64,000 bases of DNA from Pocillopora verrucosa (GCF_036669915.1 NC_089314.1:9156958-9220957), one strand, 5' to 3'; numbered from the stretch's first letter, positions 48,469 through 60,207 are shown. The notes: a model not told the origin generated them from the sequence alone. Program-made: numbers and translations.

Positions 48469-48735
48469 CTTTACAGTCGTCCCCGCTCTCCACAAGGTAG
48501 TATATCTCCTCTGGCCGTCCACATTCAAAGTCAAGGTAACAAGGGACTCGAAGAACAGTAAGAACATTTGTCACGGCATATATATGGTAAATTCAAAGTC
48601 CAACATGTTCTCTAGGGAGGTCACGCTGCTCACGTTACTCAATTCACCAGTTTTCGTCTTTCGATAATTGTTTATTATTTTACAATGAAGACGCTGGCCG
48701 CAGAATATCACACGAGATTAGATAGTTCCAGATAA
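48469..48735 (-). pseudogene. Decayed PAN exon, relic family member 2
   Basis: The minus strand holds NYR-, VNSV-like and DFECGRPEEIYYLVES blocks with DDCKGN before a GTAACG donor. Upstream it continues through CKIINNYRK-like and ILCGQ-like stretches to about 48735. Frames are broken. It is the longest of the three relics. Confidence 0.65.
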
Positions 48736-48854
48736 TTGGTGCCGTTGTCTTTGCATGCTCGAAACGCTAGGACTTTGTGTTTATTAATGATACTGACATC
48801 TGACAATAAGAATTCATTTTGGGTTCTCTTCAATTGAATTCCGTAAAAAGTCCC

Positions 48855-49080
48855 TCAGACAGTCGGTCAGTTGGTGAGTTAGCGTAAGCCGTAAGGTTGT
48901 CAGTCAGTCAGTTAGACAGTCTGACAATCAGTCAGTCAGACAGTCAAACAATCAGACAGTCAGACGGTCAGAGAGTCAGTCAGTCAGTTAGTCTGTTATT
49001 TTACGGTAATCAGTCATTATTCAGTTAGTCATTTGATTACCAAGCCAGTCAGTAGATTAGTTAATCAGCACATGTACTCA
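48855..49080. repeat. GTCA-rich satellite
   Basis: CAGTCAGTCAGTTAGACAGT and related words, less regular than at 39.8 kb. Confidence 0.8.
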
Positions 49081-49089
49081 CACAAGTAT

Positions 49090-49450
49090 TTGCGGTCTCG
49101 GCTTCAATGCTTTATTTTGCCCCAAACATGGGTACGTTGCATTACTACCTTTAATTATTTTAAAACACATTCATGCTAATCCCTACAAGCATAATTCCAC
49201 CAATAAAGAATGAATAATGTTTCTAGATTTTTGAACTCTAAATTTTTTCCATGAACTGTGGGTGTACATTTGTGCAGACTTTAAAATGTTTTCATAGCAG
49301 TAACATTCATAACTGTATAACTATATATTGTCTTTGACACAGCTTTCACTACTCAGATTCATCACGTACTACTGATATAACTATTTTTTGCTTGAATTCA
49401 TTTCCTGGTCAGTTGAAAGTTACAGTTTTGCCTTTCTAACCGTACTGGGG
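49090..49450. repeat. Array unit 3' flank, copy c (shortened)
   Basis: Matches the right half of 40430-41205. The left half (the AACCACATTTT block) is missing. Confidence 0.7.
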
Positions 49451-49459
49451 CCGAAGTAG

Positions 49460-51607
49460 TTACTGAAGGAAACAGCCGTACAACTCTACCCTCATGCCTC
49501 TGTATTTCATGGTCCAAGTCTCGGGCCAGAACCTGACGAAACGAGCCCTGATGTGCTGCGGCAACGCATGGGATACCACCGTTTCCTGATCATTGTTACC
49601 TTGAAATACCTAAAGTTGCCATAAAATTTGATAAGAATCACAATACAATTTTCGTCAGAATTAATCAAATATTTCTTTTTAAATCTATTTTGATTGTGTG
49701 GAATGAGAAAATTGGACCATGCTCTTAAAAAAAAATCAACCTTGAAAGGAGCGGCATGTTAAAACAAAAAAATTGAAGGGTTTGTATCTTATTGATTGAT
49801 TTTCAGAGATCAATCGATTAATATCTCAGGTCATTCATATTTTTTATACTTAGGTTAACGCGTAAAAAAGGGAATTCAAGCTCTTTCACACAAGTGTTGA
49901 TAATTAAACAAAAACTGCAGGAAACTTTCCATGAGCTCTCTCCGGGTTCGGAACAGAGAAAAATGTGACTTTCAGGCAAGTATCTTTTCAAATACTAGAT
50001 TTTAATAGACAAATCAAATTCCAAACAGAGGACTTGCCTTCACATCTTCGTTCTCTCTATATGTCAACCAATCAGTCTCTTCGTTGGCACGTGATGAAAG
50101 CGTGTAAGTCTTTACCCAATGGTAGGAACCGTGCTTCCTCTGGGTAGCGATTTTCTTGATTATTGCGTCCCTTCCGAGGTCAACTTGAACCCAGGACTTA
50201 AGCTCATTGTAAGCTGCAACCCATGCAGAAGGGGAGTTCAGACGAACCAGTCTGGGATGTGTACCCTAGTTCACAAACGATGAAGCACTTATAGCTGAAT
50301 CTGGAATTCTTCCATCTTCCATACCAAGGGCCTCTATACACGCTTTCAAAAGAAGAGCAAGTAACAATTCTGTGATAAAAGATGCTATTATTACTGACAT
50401 TGTTTAATTAATAGGAGTATGTCCCTGTATTATCTGCATCTGTAGAAGCAGATACCTCATCCTTCCCTCTTTCCCTGCCACTCTCCCCACAATGCAGAAA
50501 GAAAAAAAGAGGCATGCTAGTAAAGCTACATCCGGACGCATAAAAATGGTTCAGGAAAAGTGTATGGTCACTTCTACCATTCCACAATTAAATACTTTTT
50601 TCAAATAAATGTACCGGTCATACTGACAATAGAACTATAATGGAAATTGAACTAAGAAGGAGGAAACAATGGAAGAATTAAGATATCATTTCTTTCTAAA
50701 AGACAAGTGTTTCTAGTTTCGTGTTGAATCAGTAGTTTTAAAATTTTAGTGCATACAGAAAATTGTATTTCTCGCCTTATTTGTTTCATAATTTGCATTA
50801 AAGCTTGCAATGGAACTGTCAGCAATTTGCTGATATTTCGAATTCCCCTTTTGCGGAATAATTCAACAACAGAAAATAGCACCAAAAATGATAATAATTA
50901 CAACAACAAAAACAGGAGCAGCGACTTTGCTCTCAAAATGTATAGAAATTATCTTCCAAAATGATCCCTATTTCCCCTACCTTCATGTATAAAGGAAAAG
51001 GGAATTGTTTCTAGAATATCAGCGATTCATGGACCGGCTTTCTATTCGTTCCCAGAATGTTGGTGCACATTTCTTTCGGGCAAACAATTGAGGCCTTATC
51101 GCACTTTTCCAAAATCATTGTCATAGTGCATTTGCGCCACGACCACGACCAAACCAAAACCATCTTTCTCTAGGTCGGAAATTATATTTAAAAAAGGTAA
51201 CCAACATTACCTTTACATTTTCTGCCACCCTCCACAAGCTCACATATCTCCTGTGGCAGTTTGCATTCAGCGTCAAAGAAGCAAGGCATTAAAAAGGCGT
51301 TAGTCATGTACATTGCCAATTCAAAATCCACCATGCTCTCTGGGGACGTCTCCGCACTCATGTTATTCAACTCACAAGTCTTTGCCTTTCGGTAAAAGTT
51401 TATGCTTTTACAATTGAGATCCTCGCTGCAGAATATCACGCAAGATTCCATAGTTGCAGATGGTTTGGTAGTGAATGCATGACCTGTTAAGATGCGATTT
51501 GGAATGGAGTAGGTTGCGTCTTGGCATTGCGTGACTGAAGATAACGTGTCACGTAATTGCCAGTAGATCATCACAAAGGAAGTTGCTATGACGCCTTTGG
51601 GAAGCAT
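49460..51607 (-). pseudogene. Secreted PAN/apple-EGF-like-F5/8C gene, tandem copy 5, one nonsense codon
   Basis: The exon structure is intact: ATG 51607 to 51211, 50342-50038 and 49609-49460. The PAN exon is fully open (MLPKGVIATSFVMIYWQL, SCVIFC, NCKSINFY, TCELN, CFFDAECKLPQEICEL). In F5/8C exon 1 the frame SASSFVN is followed by TAG (50268-50266) where copy 3 has a Glu codon, at about residue 158. Beyond it the frame continues open through SWVQVDLGRD and into a normal last exon. The first Met of CMEAL is Ile here. The donor after F5/8C exon 1 is AAG|GCAAGT, the ideal GC-AG consensus. If expressed, it could still make a secreted PAN-plus-tail protein. The single lesion suggests recent loss. 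Confidence 0.85.
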
Positions 51608-52585
51608 CGTGTTCCCCTAGAGTCAAAATATACGACGAATGAAATGATTTGAAAGAAATTAAACTGACGAAAAACTGTTTTGAATCTTCACTGAACCCCT
51701 TTGTAATGCTAAAGAAAAAAAGCTGTCCTGAGAGTCAAAATCGTTTAATTTCGTGTAAAGATGTTTTTATGGTTATAGTATACGTCTTCACGGTCGAAAC
51801 ACTTAGTGTTGCACTCAGCAGGGGAGGTAAAACGTGGAAAATCCGAGAAATTCCCCTGCGAACAGATTCTGTACTTTTACGCGCGAAAGCTGATAAAAGC
51901 AAAAATGACAAAAAAAAATTTGAAGTTTTTAGAAGTAACTGAGTCAGAACAATAACTAAAGAAAAGCATTACTTGTGAGATTGACTACCGAGCAATGAAA
52001 TTAAAAGATTTTTTTGAGCAATTCAAAGTCAATTCTAGATATAAAAGTGAAGCGACTAAAGAAAGATCGGTCAAAATTCCGAAATAAACTTTTTTCTGTT
52101 GTATTCAAGCCTCAGATGAAAATTTCAAAATCTTCGTTGAAAATTTCGCCTACTGAATGTGCTATTCCTTCAAGTTTGTTAAGAATTGCGCAAGTTTAAT
52201 ACTTCTGCAAAAGCTCTTCTAAGACCTGTTTGCTAAACGTGGATGGTTTATGATTTTTTTTTTTTGTTTTTTGCTGTTTTTACTGATCTTTCTTTGATAG
52301 AATTTTATTTTCGCGCGCTAATACTCAAAAGTACTTCGAGAAGCCTTGGTCCATTACATAACTACTCAAACATATTTTTTTTCATAGGATTCATATTTAC
52401 AATAAACTACGCTAAGATTTATACAATCCTCGTCAATCTTTTCATCCTTTACCAAAAGAAAAAAGAATTTTGCATGCAGTCCCTTGATCAGTCATACGAT
52501 TACATGGAATTTCAGATTCCGAAGTCAAGACTCACAGTTACTTGCAATTGTAAATTTGGTCTAATAAAGGGAAACCCTGCTTTAC

Positions 52586-52630
52586 CTTGGCTGTATCTTT
52601 TCCTTTCCAACTTTATTTGCGAGTGACCAT
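52586..52630 (-). other. Probable 5' non-coding exon of copy 5
   Basis: The minus strand shows AAGATACAGCCAAG followed by GTAAAGCA at 52585, matching copies 3 and 6. Confidence 0.5.
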
Positions 52631-52639
52631 CATGCCGAT

Positions 52640-54739
52640 CATTCAAGGGATCTCCTGGTCAGATAAAGAAGTCAAGAAGTTATTTGAGACACTTATTAAA
52701 CTAAATTAAGCTAAAGCGCACAAGGGTGTCTTTCATTAACCCTTTAACTTCCAAGATCTCATTAGTAATTCTCCTTAATGTCTCCCGTACAGTTCTTGTG
52801 ATGTTAGTTTGGAGAATTTGGTATTGGGTCAACTTATAATCTCCTAACTGATATTTTGCTTTATTCTCATCGACTGTGTGCTTGATATTGTATTGATATT
52901 GTAAGGAGAAATTCTGTCTTGGACACTCATGGGAGTTTAAGGGTTAAAGAATACAAAAAAAGCATTATCAGGTCTTGAATCCTACTGAGGACTATTCGAT
53001 GATTATTCATAATTTAACACAGCTGACACAGCAAAAGAATGAACACAACTTATTAGTCGGAGGAATAGTCACATTTTTAGCGTTGTTTTATTTACATCAC
53101 AGGCGACGATAGTTGAGTTCTTCCACCCGAAATTAAGATAAGAGAAATAAAGCTTCAATCAAAAACATCTTAAACTTAAAGATAACTTGGAACGTATTTT
53201 GATCATGGAACCTTCCCGTATTTTATCCGAGCTCGCTGTTGTTCTGACTTTATTCAGTCACGCTGTTATTATTTTGTCGCTCTCGGCCTGTATCGCATAT
53301 CTATGAATAAAAACATTTAAAAAGTATGGAATGATTATCGTGGCTTGTCCTGGCTCAGCAGGCTGTAAGGCAAGAAAATAAGGTCCCACTGAGCGAATTG
53401 TAATCATGAAATTGTCGGAAACTTTAATAATTTTAACGGTCATAGGGGTTGACTTACAATTCGAAGGAAATTGCAGAATAAGGAAAAGACCGAGATTGGT
53501 TCAGAACCAGATGTAGATGTAGTTATTCAACTCCATAACAAGCTGTGTAATAGGAGAGGTTCCGTTCATCGACCTACCCTTTGTTATGACCATTTAGCAG
53601 GCCTATAATCACTCAATCGCCCCCCAGGGGGAATGGGTTCCCCGGACAAAGTTTACGAAAATATTCGGGATTGTCATTAATCTCTCATTCTCTCTTAGTG
53701 AACAAAGAAGAAAATGCATTTTAAAATATATTTCTTTAAAACCTTTTCAGTTTTGTGTGAAAAAAGGCATAGTATCGTCAAGAGAAGATCCTCTCTTGGT
53801 CTTGTTAATCTTTATTTCATAGCACCCATAAAGTCTTTCATTAACTGAAAGCTTAAAAAATACATTTTGGGAAAGATGTGAATAATTTATGTTAAACAAA
53901 CGATTAAACTTTACCCAAAGTAATAAGTTCTGAGGAGAAATGCAGGTGTTTTTCGCCTTGCAACTCAAGCATGCATGCCGTAAACTTGAAGATTTTTTGT
54001 GGATATGAGCCGTTTTGTTTTCTCCTTCCGAACACTCTTTTTCTTTCTTTTACTTAATTGTTAGAGTAAATTTTTGTGTGTATTCTGTTTCAATAGAGAC
54101 TAGGAAATGGCTGTATAAAAGAAATTTTCATCTTAACTTTTATTTCACATTCCATAAAGTTACTGATAGGAAAATACTCTAACTTAATTCCAGCCCTGAA
54201 TACCATCGGCGATAGACATTATAGCGCAATTGGAGAGTTTGATAAAGAAGACAAGTTTTACTAGTTCTGTAAGGAAATTTTTGTTCGCCTACAGTTCAAT
54301 CAACAGACACATTATTTGCTTCTGGAAGTTGTACTCCTACAAAGGTGCATTTCCCTTATACGGACCAAATGACATTCGCCCCATTCCCCCTCCCCCCCCC
54401 AAACACACCCAAGAAAAAAAAAAGAAAAAAAGAAAGGAAGAAAGAGCATTGGTAGGGGCCTAAACACGTTGTCTTTGCTTTAACGTTAGAACTTTATGTA
54501 CTTCAATGATGTCACAATTAACACCTTGTGTCCTTATCATAATTTCGGTGAAAATGACTAACAACCATCAGCGTCTGTACACAAAGATGAACTTTAGGCT
54601 ATCTCCATACATTTTCTCGGGGAAACAGTTACAGCGATATTGGATTTTGTCAAGACCATTGTAATTATACCCTCGTTCCACACTCGCCACAAAACAGGAA
54701 ACAGTTCGGGAAGGGTTTTGAAGATATCAGTGTTATCTT
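52640..54739. repeat. Array unit 5' flank, copy d
   Basis: Collinear with 37741-39546 and 60250-61960 apart from a MITE at 52740-52943. C-run at about 54384-54400. No coding region supported. Confidence 0.7.
52740..52943. mobile_element. piggyBac-like MITE at a TTAA site
   Basis: The element starts CCCTTTAACTTCC and ends GGGAGTTTAAGGG, inverted ends flanked on both sides by TTAA (52736-52739 and 52944-52947). Subterminal AATTCTCCTTA and TAAGGAGAAATT are also inverted. The paralogous units at about 37847 and 60342 have the empty site ATTAAAGAAT, proving insertion after unit duplication. Non-coding, about 204 bases. Confidence 0.85.
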
Positions 54740-54902
54740 TACAGTTGTCCCCACTCTCCACTCACCATGTTTCCTCTGGCCGTCCACATTAAAAGTCACG
54801 GTAACAAGGGACTCGGAGAAGGTTTGTCACGGCATGTATATGGTGAATTCAAATTTCAACATGTTCTCAAGGGACGTCACCGTGCTCATGTTATTCAACT
54901 CA
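54740..54902 (-). pseudogene. Decayed PAN exon, relic family member 3
   Basis: Shorter relic matching 39588-39745, ending where GTCA words begin at 54898. The donor has decayed from GTAACG to GATAAC. Confidence 0.55.
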
Positions 54903-54990
54903 GTCAGTCACTTAGTCCTTTAGTTAGTCGGCCAGTCAGTCATTCATATTCAATCAGTCAGAGACACTTTCATTTAGTTAGATAGTCTAA
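54898..54990. repeat. GTCA-rich satellite, short
   Basis: CAGTCAGTCACTTAGTCC words; homologous position to 40265-40380. Confidence 0.7.
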
Positions 54991-55019
54991 AAGTCACTAT
55001 TGTTTTTGATCGAAGCACC

Positions 55020-56115
55020 GTGGACAAACATCCGTAATGAAGTACGGAATAGAATACATCTGAAAGCAACTTGGAATACACAAGCGAAATAACTATCAGA
55101 CCACATTTTCCATATTTTTAAGTTACGAAATGAAGAGGAGCCAAATGAAGCAACAAGGAGAGGATAGAGACCTAGGAAGAGCGAAACTCTTAGTCCACAC
55201 ATTTTTTTCCGTTTCTCTTTTCATTTCTCTCTTTGGTGGTGCTATTGTGCTACTGTTTCTCAGTTGGAGTAGGCGGGCTAAAAAGATGATTCAGATACCA
55301 AAATAGTCGCGGGTTGTAACTTGCCATTTGAATGTTTTGAAAACATTTGGAAACTACCAAGACATGTTTCTAAAAAAATAGCACGATGCTTTGTTTACGT
55401 TTTCGTATCGATGTTATATTTAAGATATTGTAAAACATGCACTTGCATATACAGAGTTCTATCCACGTGCAGTCATGTTAGATAAATATAATATTCTTGA
55501 TTATATTATCACTCGTCATAATAGCATAGGGCGACAAATAAAAACACCAAACTCTGTGTCATGGTGATAACTTATCATGCACATGTAATCACACAAGAAG
55601 TTGCGGTCTCGGCTTGAATACTTTATTCTTGCCTCAAACATGGATACATTGCATTACTTCCGCTGATTATTTTAAAACATATTCATGATGATCTCTAAAT
55701 GCATAACTCTAATTGCCAAAACCATATGTCATGAAGATAACTTATCATGCACTTGTCCTCATATAATTCAAGAAGTTGCAGTTTCGCTCCAATGGGTACG
55801 TTGCATTACTATCGCTAATTATTTTAAAACATATTCATGATAATCCCCACGTGCGTAATTCTACCAAGAAAGTATGGATAATGTTTCTATAAACAATCAT
55901 CGAACTCTAAATTTTTTCCATAGACCATAGGTGTCCATTTGTGCACATTTTAAAATGTTTTAATAGCAGTGGCATTCGTTATGGTATAAATATTGTCTTT
56001 TGACACAGCTTTCACTACTCAGATTCATTGCGTACTTCTGATTTGACTACTTGTTGCTTGAATTAATTTCCTGGTCAATTGAAAGTTACGAATTTGCCTT
56101 TCTAACCGTGTTTGG
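55020..56115. repeat. Array unit 3' flank, copy d
   Basis: Collinear with 40430-41205. A local duplication (CATGATGATCTCTAAATGCA and CATGATAATCCCCACGTGCG) at about 55600-55860 makes it longer. Confidence 0.65.
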
Positions 56116-56125
56116 GCTGGAGCAG

Positions 56126-59100
56126 TTACTGAAGAAAACAGCCGTACAGCTCTGCCCTCACGGCTCTGTATCTACTGGTCCAAGTCTTGGGCCAGAACCT
56201 GACGAAACGAGCCCGGATGTGCTGCGGTAACACATGGGATACCACCGTTTCCTGATCATTGTTACCTTGAAATATCTGAAAAATGTCATAAAATTTGATA
56301 AGAATCACAGTACAATTTTTGTCAGAGTTATTGAAACATTTTTACTCAAATCCATTTTGAATGTGTATAACGAGAAAAATGGATTATACTCTTGAAAAAT
56401 AAACCCAACCATGAAAGAGGAGCGCGATGTTACAACAAAAAAATTGAAGAGTTTGAATCTAATTGATTGATTTTCAGAGATCAGTCGGTTAATTCCTCAA
56501 GTCATTCATCTATTTTACCTAAGGATCACGCTTATAAAAGGGAATTCAAGCTCCTTCACACAAGTGTTGATAATTAAACAAAAACTGCACGAAACTTTCT
56601 ATGGGCTCTCTCCGGGACCGGAATAAAGAGAAATGTGACTTAGGCAAGTATCTTTTAAAATACTTGATTTTTATACGCAAATCAAATTCCAAAGAAAGGA
56701 CTCGCCTTCACATCTTCATTCTCTTTATACGTCAACCAATCAGTCTCTCCGTTGGCACGTGATGAAAGTGAGTATGTCCTTACCCACCAATAGGCACCGC
56801 GTCTCCCTTGGGTAGCGATTTTCTTGATCATTGCGTCCTTTCCGAGGTCAACTTGAACCCAGGGCTGTGGGTCATTGTTGGCTGCAACCCATGCAGAAGG
56901 TGAGTTGAGACGAACCTGATTGGAATGTGTACCCTCGCTATAAAACGATGAAGCACTTATAGCTGAATCTGGAATTCTTCCATCTTCCATACCAAGGGCC
57001 TCCATACATGCTTTTAAAAGAAGAGCAAACAACAGTTCTTTGATAAAAGTTGCTGTTCTTACTGACATTGTTTAATGTCTCATTTATATCTGTCTCATTT
57101 CCATCTGTAAAAGTAAATACCTCATTCTTCCCTCCTTCCCTGCCACTCTACCCACCAGAAAGAAAAAAAGAGACATGCAATTAAAGCTACATCTTGACGC
57201 ATACAATGGCCCAAGAAAAGTGTCTGGTCGCTCGTACCATTCCACCATACAATACTTTTTTCAAATGATTGTACGGGTCATAATGAGAATAAATATATAA
57301 GGGAAATTGAAATCAAAACGACAATTGTTTTCAGTTTATTAAAGTTCACACGGCAACCGGGTGGACAATCAGACATGGTTTGATTATACTCTGGTTTACA
57401 GATTTAATGAATGAAACCGAAGAAGTTACAATTCATAGACCCAACGTTTCGACACTCCTGTCTAGAGCCTTCATCAGGGGTGCGGAAGCGGAGTGCCTCC
57501 TATCGCATTTGAATTCAGTAGAGCCGTCGATCCAATTCACCCTTGAGCGTGAAAAGGATAGACATTTGCCCTTTCTTGATTTAAATGTGTCCAGAGGGAT
57601 TCAGGGTAATTTAGAGACAAGTGTCTACCGTAAACCTACCCACACCGACAAATACCTCGCTTTCGATTCTCACCACCCTATTTGCCATAAAAAGTCTGTA
57701 GGCAAAACTTTACTCAGGAGGGCTGACTGTCTACCATCTTCACTCGATTTGAAGGCTGGGGAGAGGAAATATGTTTCTAAAGTCCTAAAGGCAAATGGCT
57801 ATACAAAAACCTTTCTCCGTAATTCCCAAAAATCAGTTACAACTAATAACACTCTCGATGAAAGGGAACCAGCCACTGGTTTTGCTGTTATCATCCTTAC
57901 ATTCAGAGTGTTACTAAACCCATCAAGAGAATTTTGAATAGCCACAACGTGAAAGTTGCTCAAAAACCTTTTCAGATTTTGGGGCATATTTTCACCAAAA
58001 CTAAGGATCCTGTCACGAACAACGAATCGACGCCATTTATTCTATTCCCTGCAATGACTGTGACAACGAATGCATCGGACAGACCAAACGTCAGTTTGAC
58101 ACGTTTGACACAGCAAAAAGCGGTTTTCTTTCGCAAAAAGGAAAATTCAGCTTTATCGGAGCACACATGCCTAACAAACCACACAATTGGGTGGGATAAT
58201 TCTAAAATTATCACCACTAATCGGCGTTACTACTAGCGCCTTTGTTTGGAGGCTTGGCATATTAACTCCGCCCACGCTCCTTTAAATCGTGACGATGGCG
58301 GCTTGCTTCCTGACGCCTATTTACACCTCGTCAGAAAAAAGGGCAGCTAATTAGCGATCATAGAAAAGGACTTCTTGTTGCAGCGTTTAGATCACCCCTG
58401 ATAAAGGCACTAGACATGAGTGTCGAAACGTTGGGTCTATGAATTGTAACTTCTTCGGTTACATTCATTAAACCTGTAAACCAGAGTAGCATCAAACCAT
58501 GTCTGTTTCAGTTTCTTGTCGATTTAGCAGTTTTACAATTTCAGAGTATGCGGGAATTTGTATTTCTAGCCCTATTTGCTTCATAATTTGCGTTAAAGCT
58601 TGCAGTGGAACTGTCAGCAATTTGCTGATATTAAAATTCGAATTCGTCTATGCGGAATAATTCTACTACAAAAAATAGAACTAAAAATAACAATATTGGC
58701 CATGGCAAAAACAACAGCAGCAACATTGCTCTCAAAATATATAGAAATTATTACCCAAATATAATCCTAATTTGCCCCTAATTTAATTATACACTTATAT
58801 GTATACGACGTTCCTAATTGGAAAGGGAATCGTATAAATAAAATATTGAGATTATCTTTATATTTGCATAACACCAATATCAGCGCTCCATGGACCGGCT
58901 TTCTATTCGTTCCCAGAATGTTGGTGCACATTCCTTTGGGGCAAACAGTTAGGACCATATCGCACTTTTCCAAAATCACTGTAATAATGCATTTGTGCCA
59001 CGACCACGACCACGACCAGACAAAAGCCATCTTTCTCTAGGTCGGAAATTATATTTAAAAAGGTTACTAACATTACCTTTGCATTTTCTGTCGCCCTCCA

Positions 59101-59167
59101 CAAGTGTATCACGTAATTGCCAAAAGATCATCACAAAGGAAATTGCTATGACGCCTTTGGGAAGCAT
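56126..59167 (-). CDS. Secreted F5/8C-only protein, tandem copy 6 lacking the PAN domain
   Basis: Coding exons 59167-59077, 57010-56706 and 56275-56126 (stop TAA) join in frame to about 181 residues. The start exon encodes MLPKGVIAISFVMIFWQLRD, a signal sequence, then TL and directly VEGDRKCK, the end of the Cys-rich tail. Compared with copies 3 and 5 about 306 bases, a multiple of three, are missing, which removes the whole PAN domain without breaking the frame. The F5/8C domain is complete from CMEALGMEDG to LYGCFLQ, with PWVQVDLGKD and RARFVRFWPK. The F5/8C exon 1 donor is GCGAGT. The last exon begins ATATTT rather than GTATTT, changing Val to Ile. A Penelope-like element of about 1.17 kb lies in the first intron. 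Whether it is expressed cannot be judged. Confidence 0.75.
57438..57477 (-). ncRNA. Hammerhead-ribozyme-like motif, intact core
   Basis: The minus strand contains CTGATGA (57477-57471), a stem-II-like stretch with an imperfect fold, then GAAAC, a five-base loop GTTGG and GTC (57440-57438). That matches the minimal hammerhead of Penelope-like terminal repeats, with a two-base-pair stem III and predicted cleavage after GTC. Stem II has a mismatch. Confidence 0.6.
58398..58437 (+). ncRNA. Hammerhead-like motif, core mutated
   Basis: The inverted partner reads CTGATAA instead of CTGATGA, then GAAAC, GTTGG and GTC. The change hits the catalytic G8 position of the hammerhead core, so this copy should be inactive. 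Confidence 0.55.
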
Positions 59168-60207
59168 ATTCGTTGTCCTAGAGTCAAAATATACGAATGA
59201 AACGATTTAAAAATTAAAACTGACTATTAATCAATATTTTTGTTCTGAAAAACTGTGTTGAATATTCACTAAACTCCTTTGTAATGCTAGAGAAAAAAAG
59301 CTGTCCTAAGAATCAAAATCATTTAATTTTGTGACAAGATGTTTTTTTGGTGATATTCGATATCTTCGCGGACGAAGCTCTTAGTGTTGCACCTAGTAGA
59401 GGCCGGTGTAACATGATAAATTCGAACAGATTCTTTATTTTCACGCGAGAAAACTGATAAAAGTAAAAATGAAAAAAAGGTGACGTTTTTAGTTTTCCCC
59501 TTTCAAGGTAACTGGATAAAATAATAACTAAAGGAAAGCATCGCTTGTGGCATTAAATACTGAGCAATGATATTAAAATATTCTTTCTTGAGCATTTCAA
59601 AATCATTTTCTAGGTATGAACGTGAAGCGACTGAAGATAGACCTGTCAAAATTCAGAAATAAACCTTTTTGTATTGTATGTAAGCCTCAGATAAAAATTT
59701 GAAAATCGTCGTTGAAAACTTCGCCAATTGAATGTATTACTCCTTCAATTCTTTCCAAGAATTGCGCAAGTTTAATGCTGCTGCAGAAGTTCTTCCATAA
59801 ACTATTTGCTAAACGTGGATGGCTTATGATTTTTTTTTGTTTTTTTGCTGTTTTCAATATTCTTTCATTGATAGCAGATTATTTTCGCACTGCAATGCTC
59901 AAGAGATACTTCGAGAAGGCTTGGTCCATTACGTAACTGATCACACATATTTTTCTTCATGGAACTCATTTTCAGAAGGAGCTACGCTAAGGTTCACACA
60001 ATCCCCGTCAATCTTTCCATCCTTTATCAAAGAAATTATTTTTCTTCTTACTTAAAAAAAAATAATAATAAAATAAGGAAAAAAGAAACAACTCCACAAA
60101 TTTGCATGCAGCCCCTCAATCAATCATACGATTAAGTGGAGTTTCAGATTTACAGTAACTTGTGTAATTGTAAATTTGGTGTTATAGAAAGAGAAACCTG
60201 GCTTTAC

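Larger units (their letters stand above)
57338..58503 (+). mobile_element. Penelope-like element, 5' truncated, with inverted terminal repeats
   Basis: Inverted terminal regions of about 110 bases (57371-57482 and 58391-58503) enclose plus-strand remains of a Penelope-like retroelement. Reverse transcriptase C-terminal text is clear: EREKDRHLPFLDLNVSRG, VYRKPTHTDKYLAFDSHHP and ERKYVSKVLKANGY at 57545-57800. A GIY-YIG endonuclease core follows in another frame: SIPCNDCDNECIGQTKRQ at 58043-58096, then SALSEH and IGWDNSKI. Frameshifts and a missing RT core make it inactive. Both ends sit in the unit sequence TTCAGTTT, with a near target duplication (57326-57337 and 58504-58514). Confidence 0.85.
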
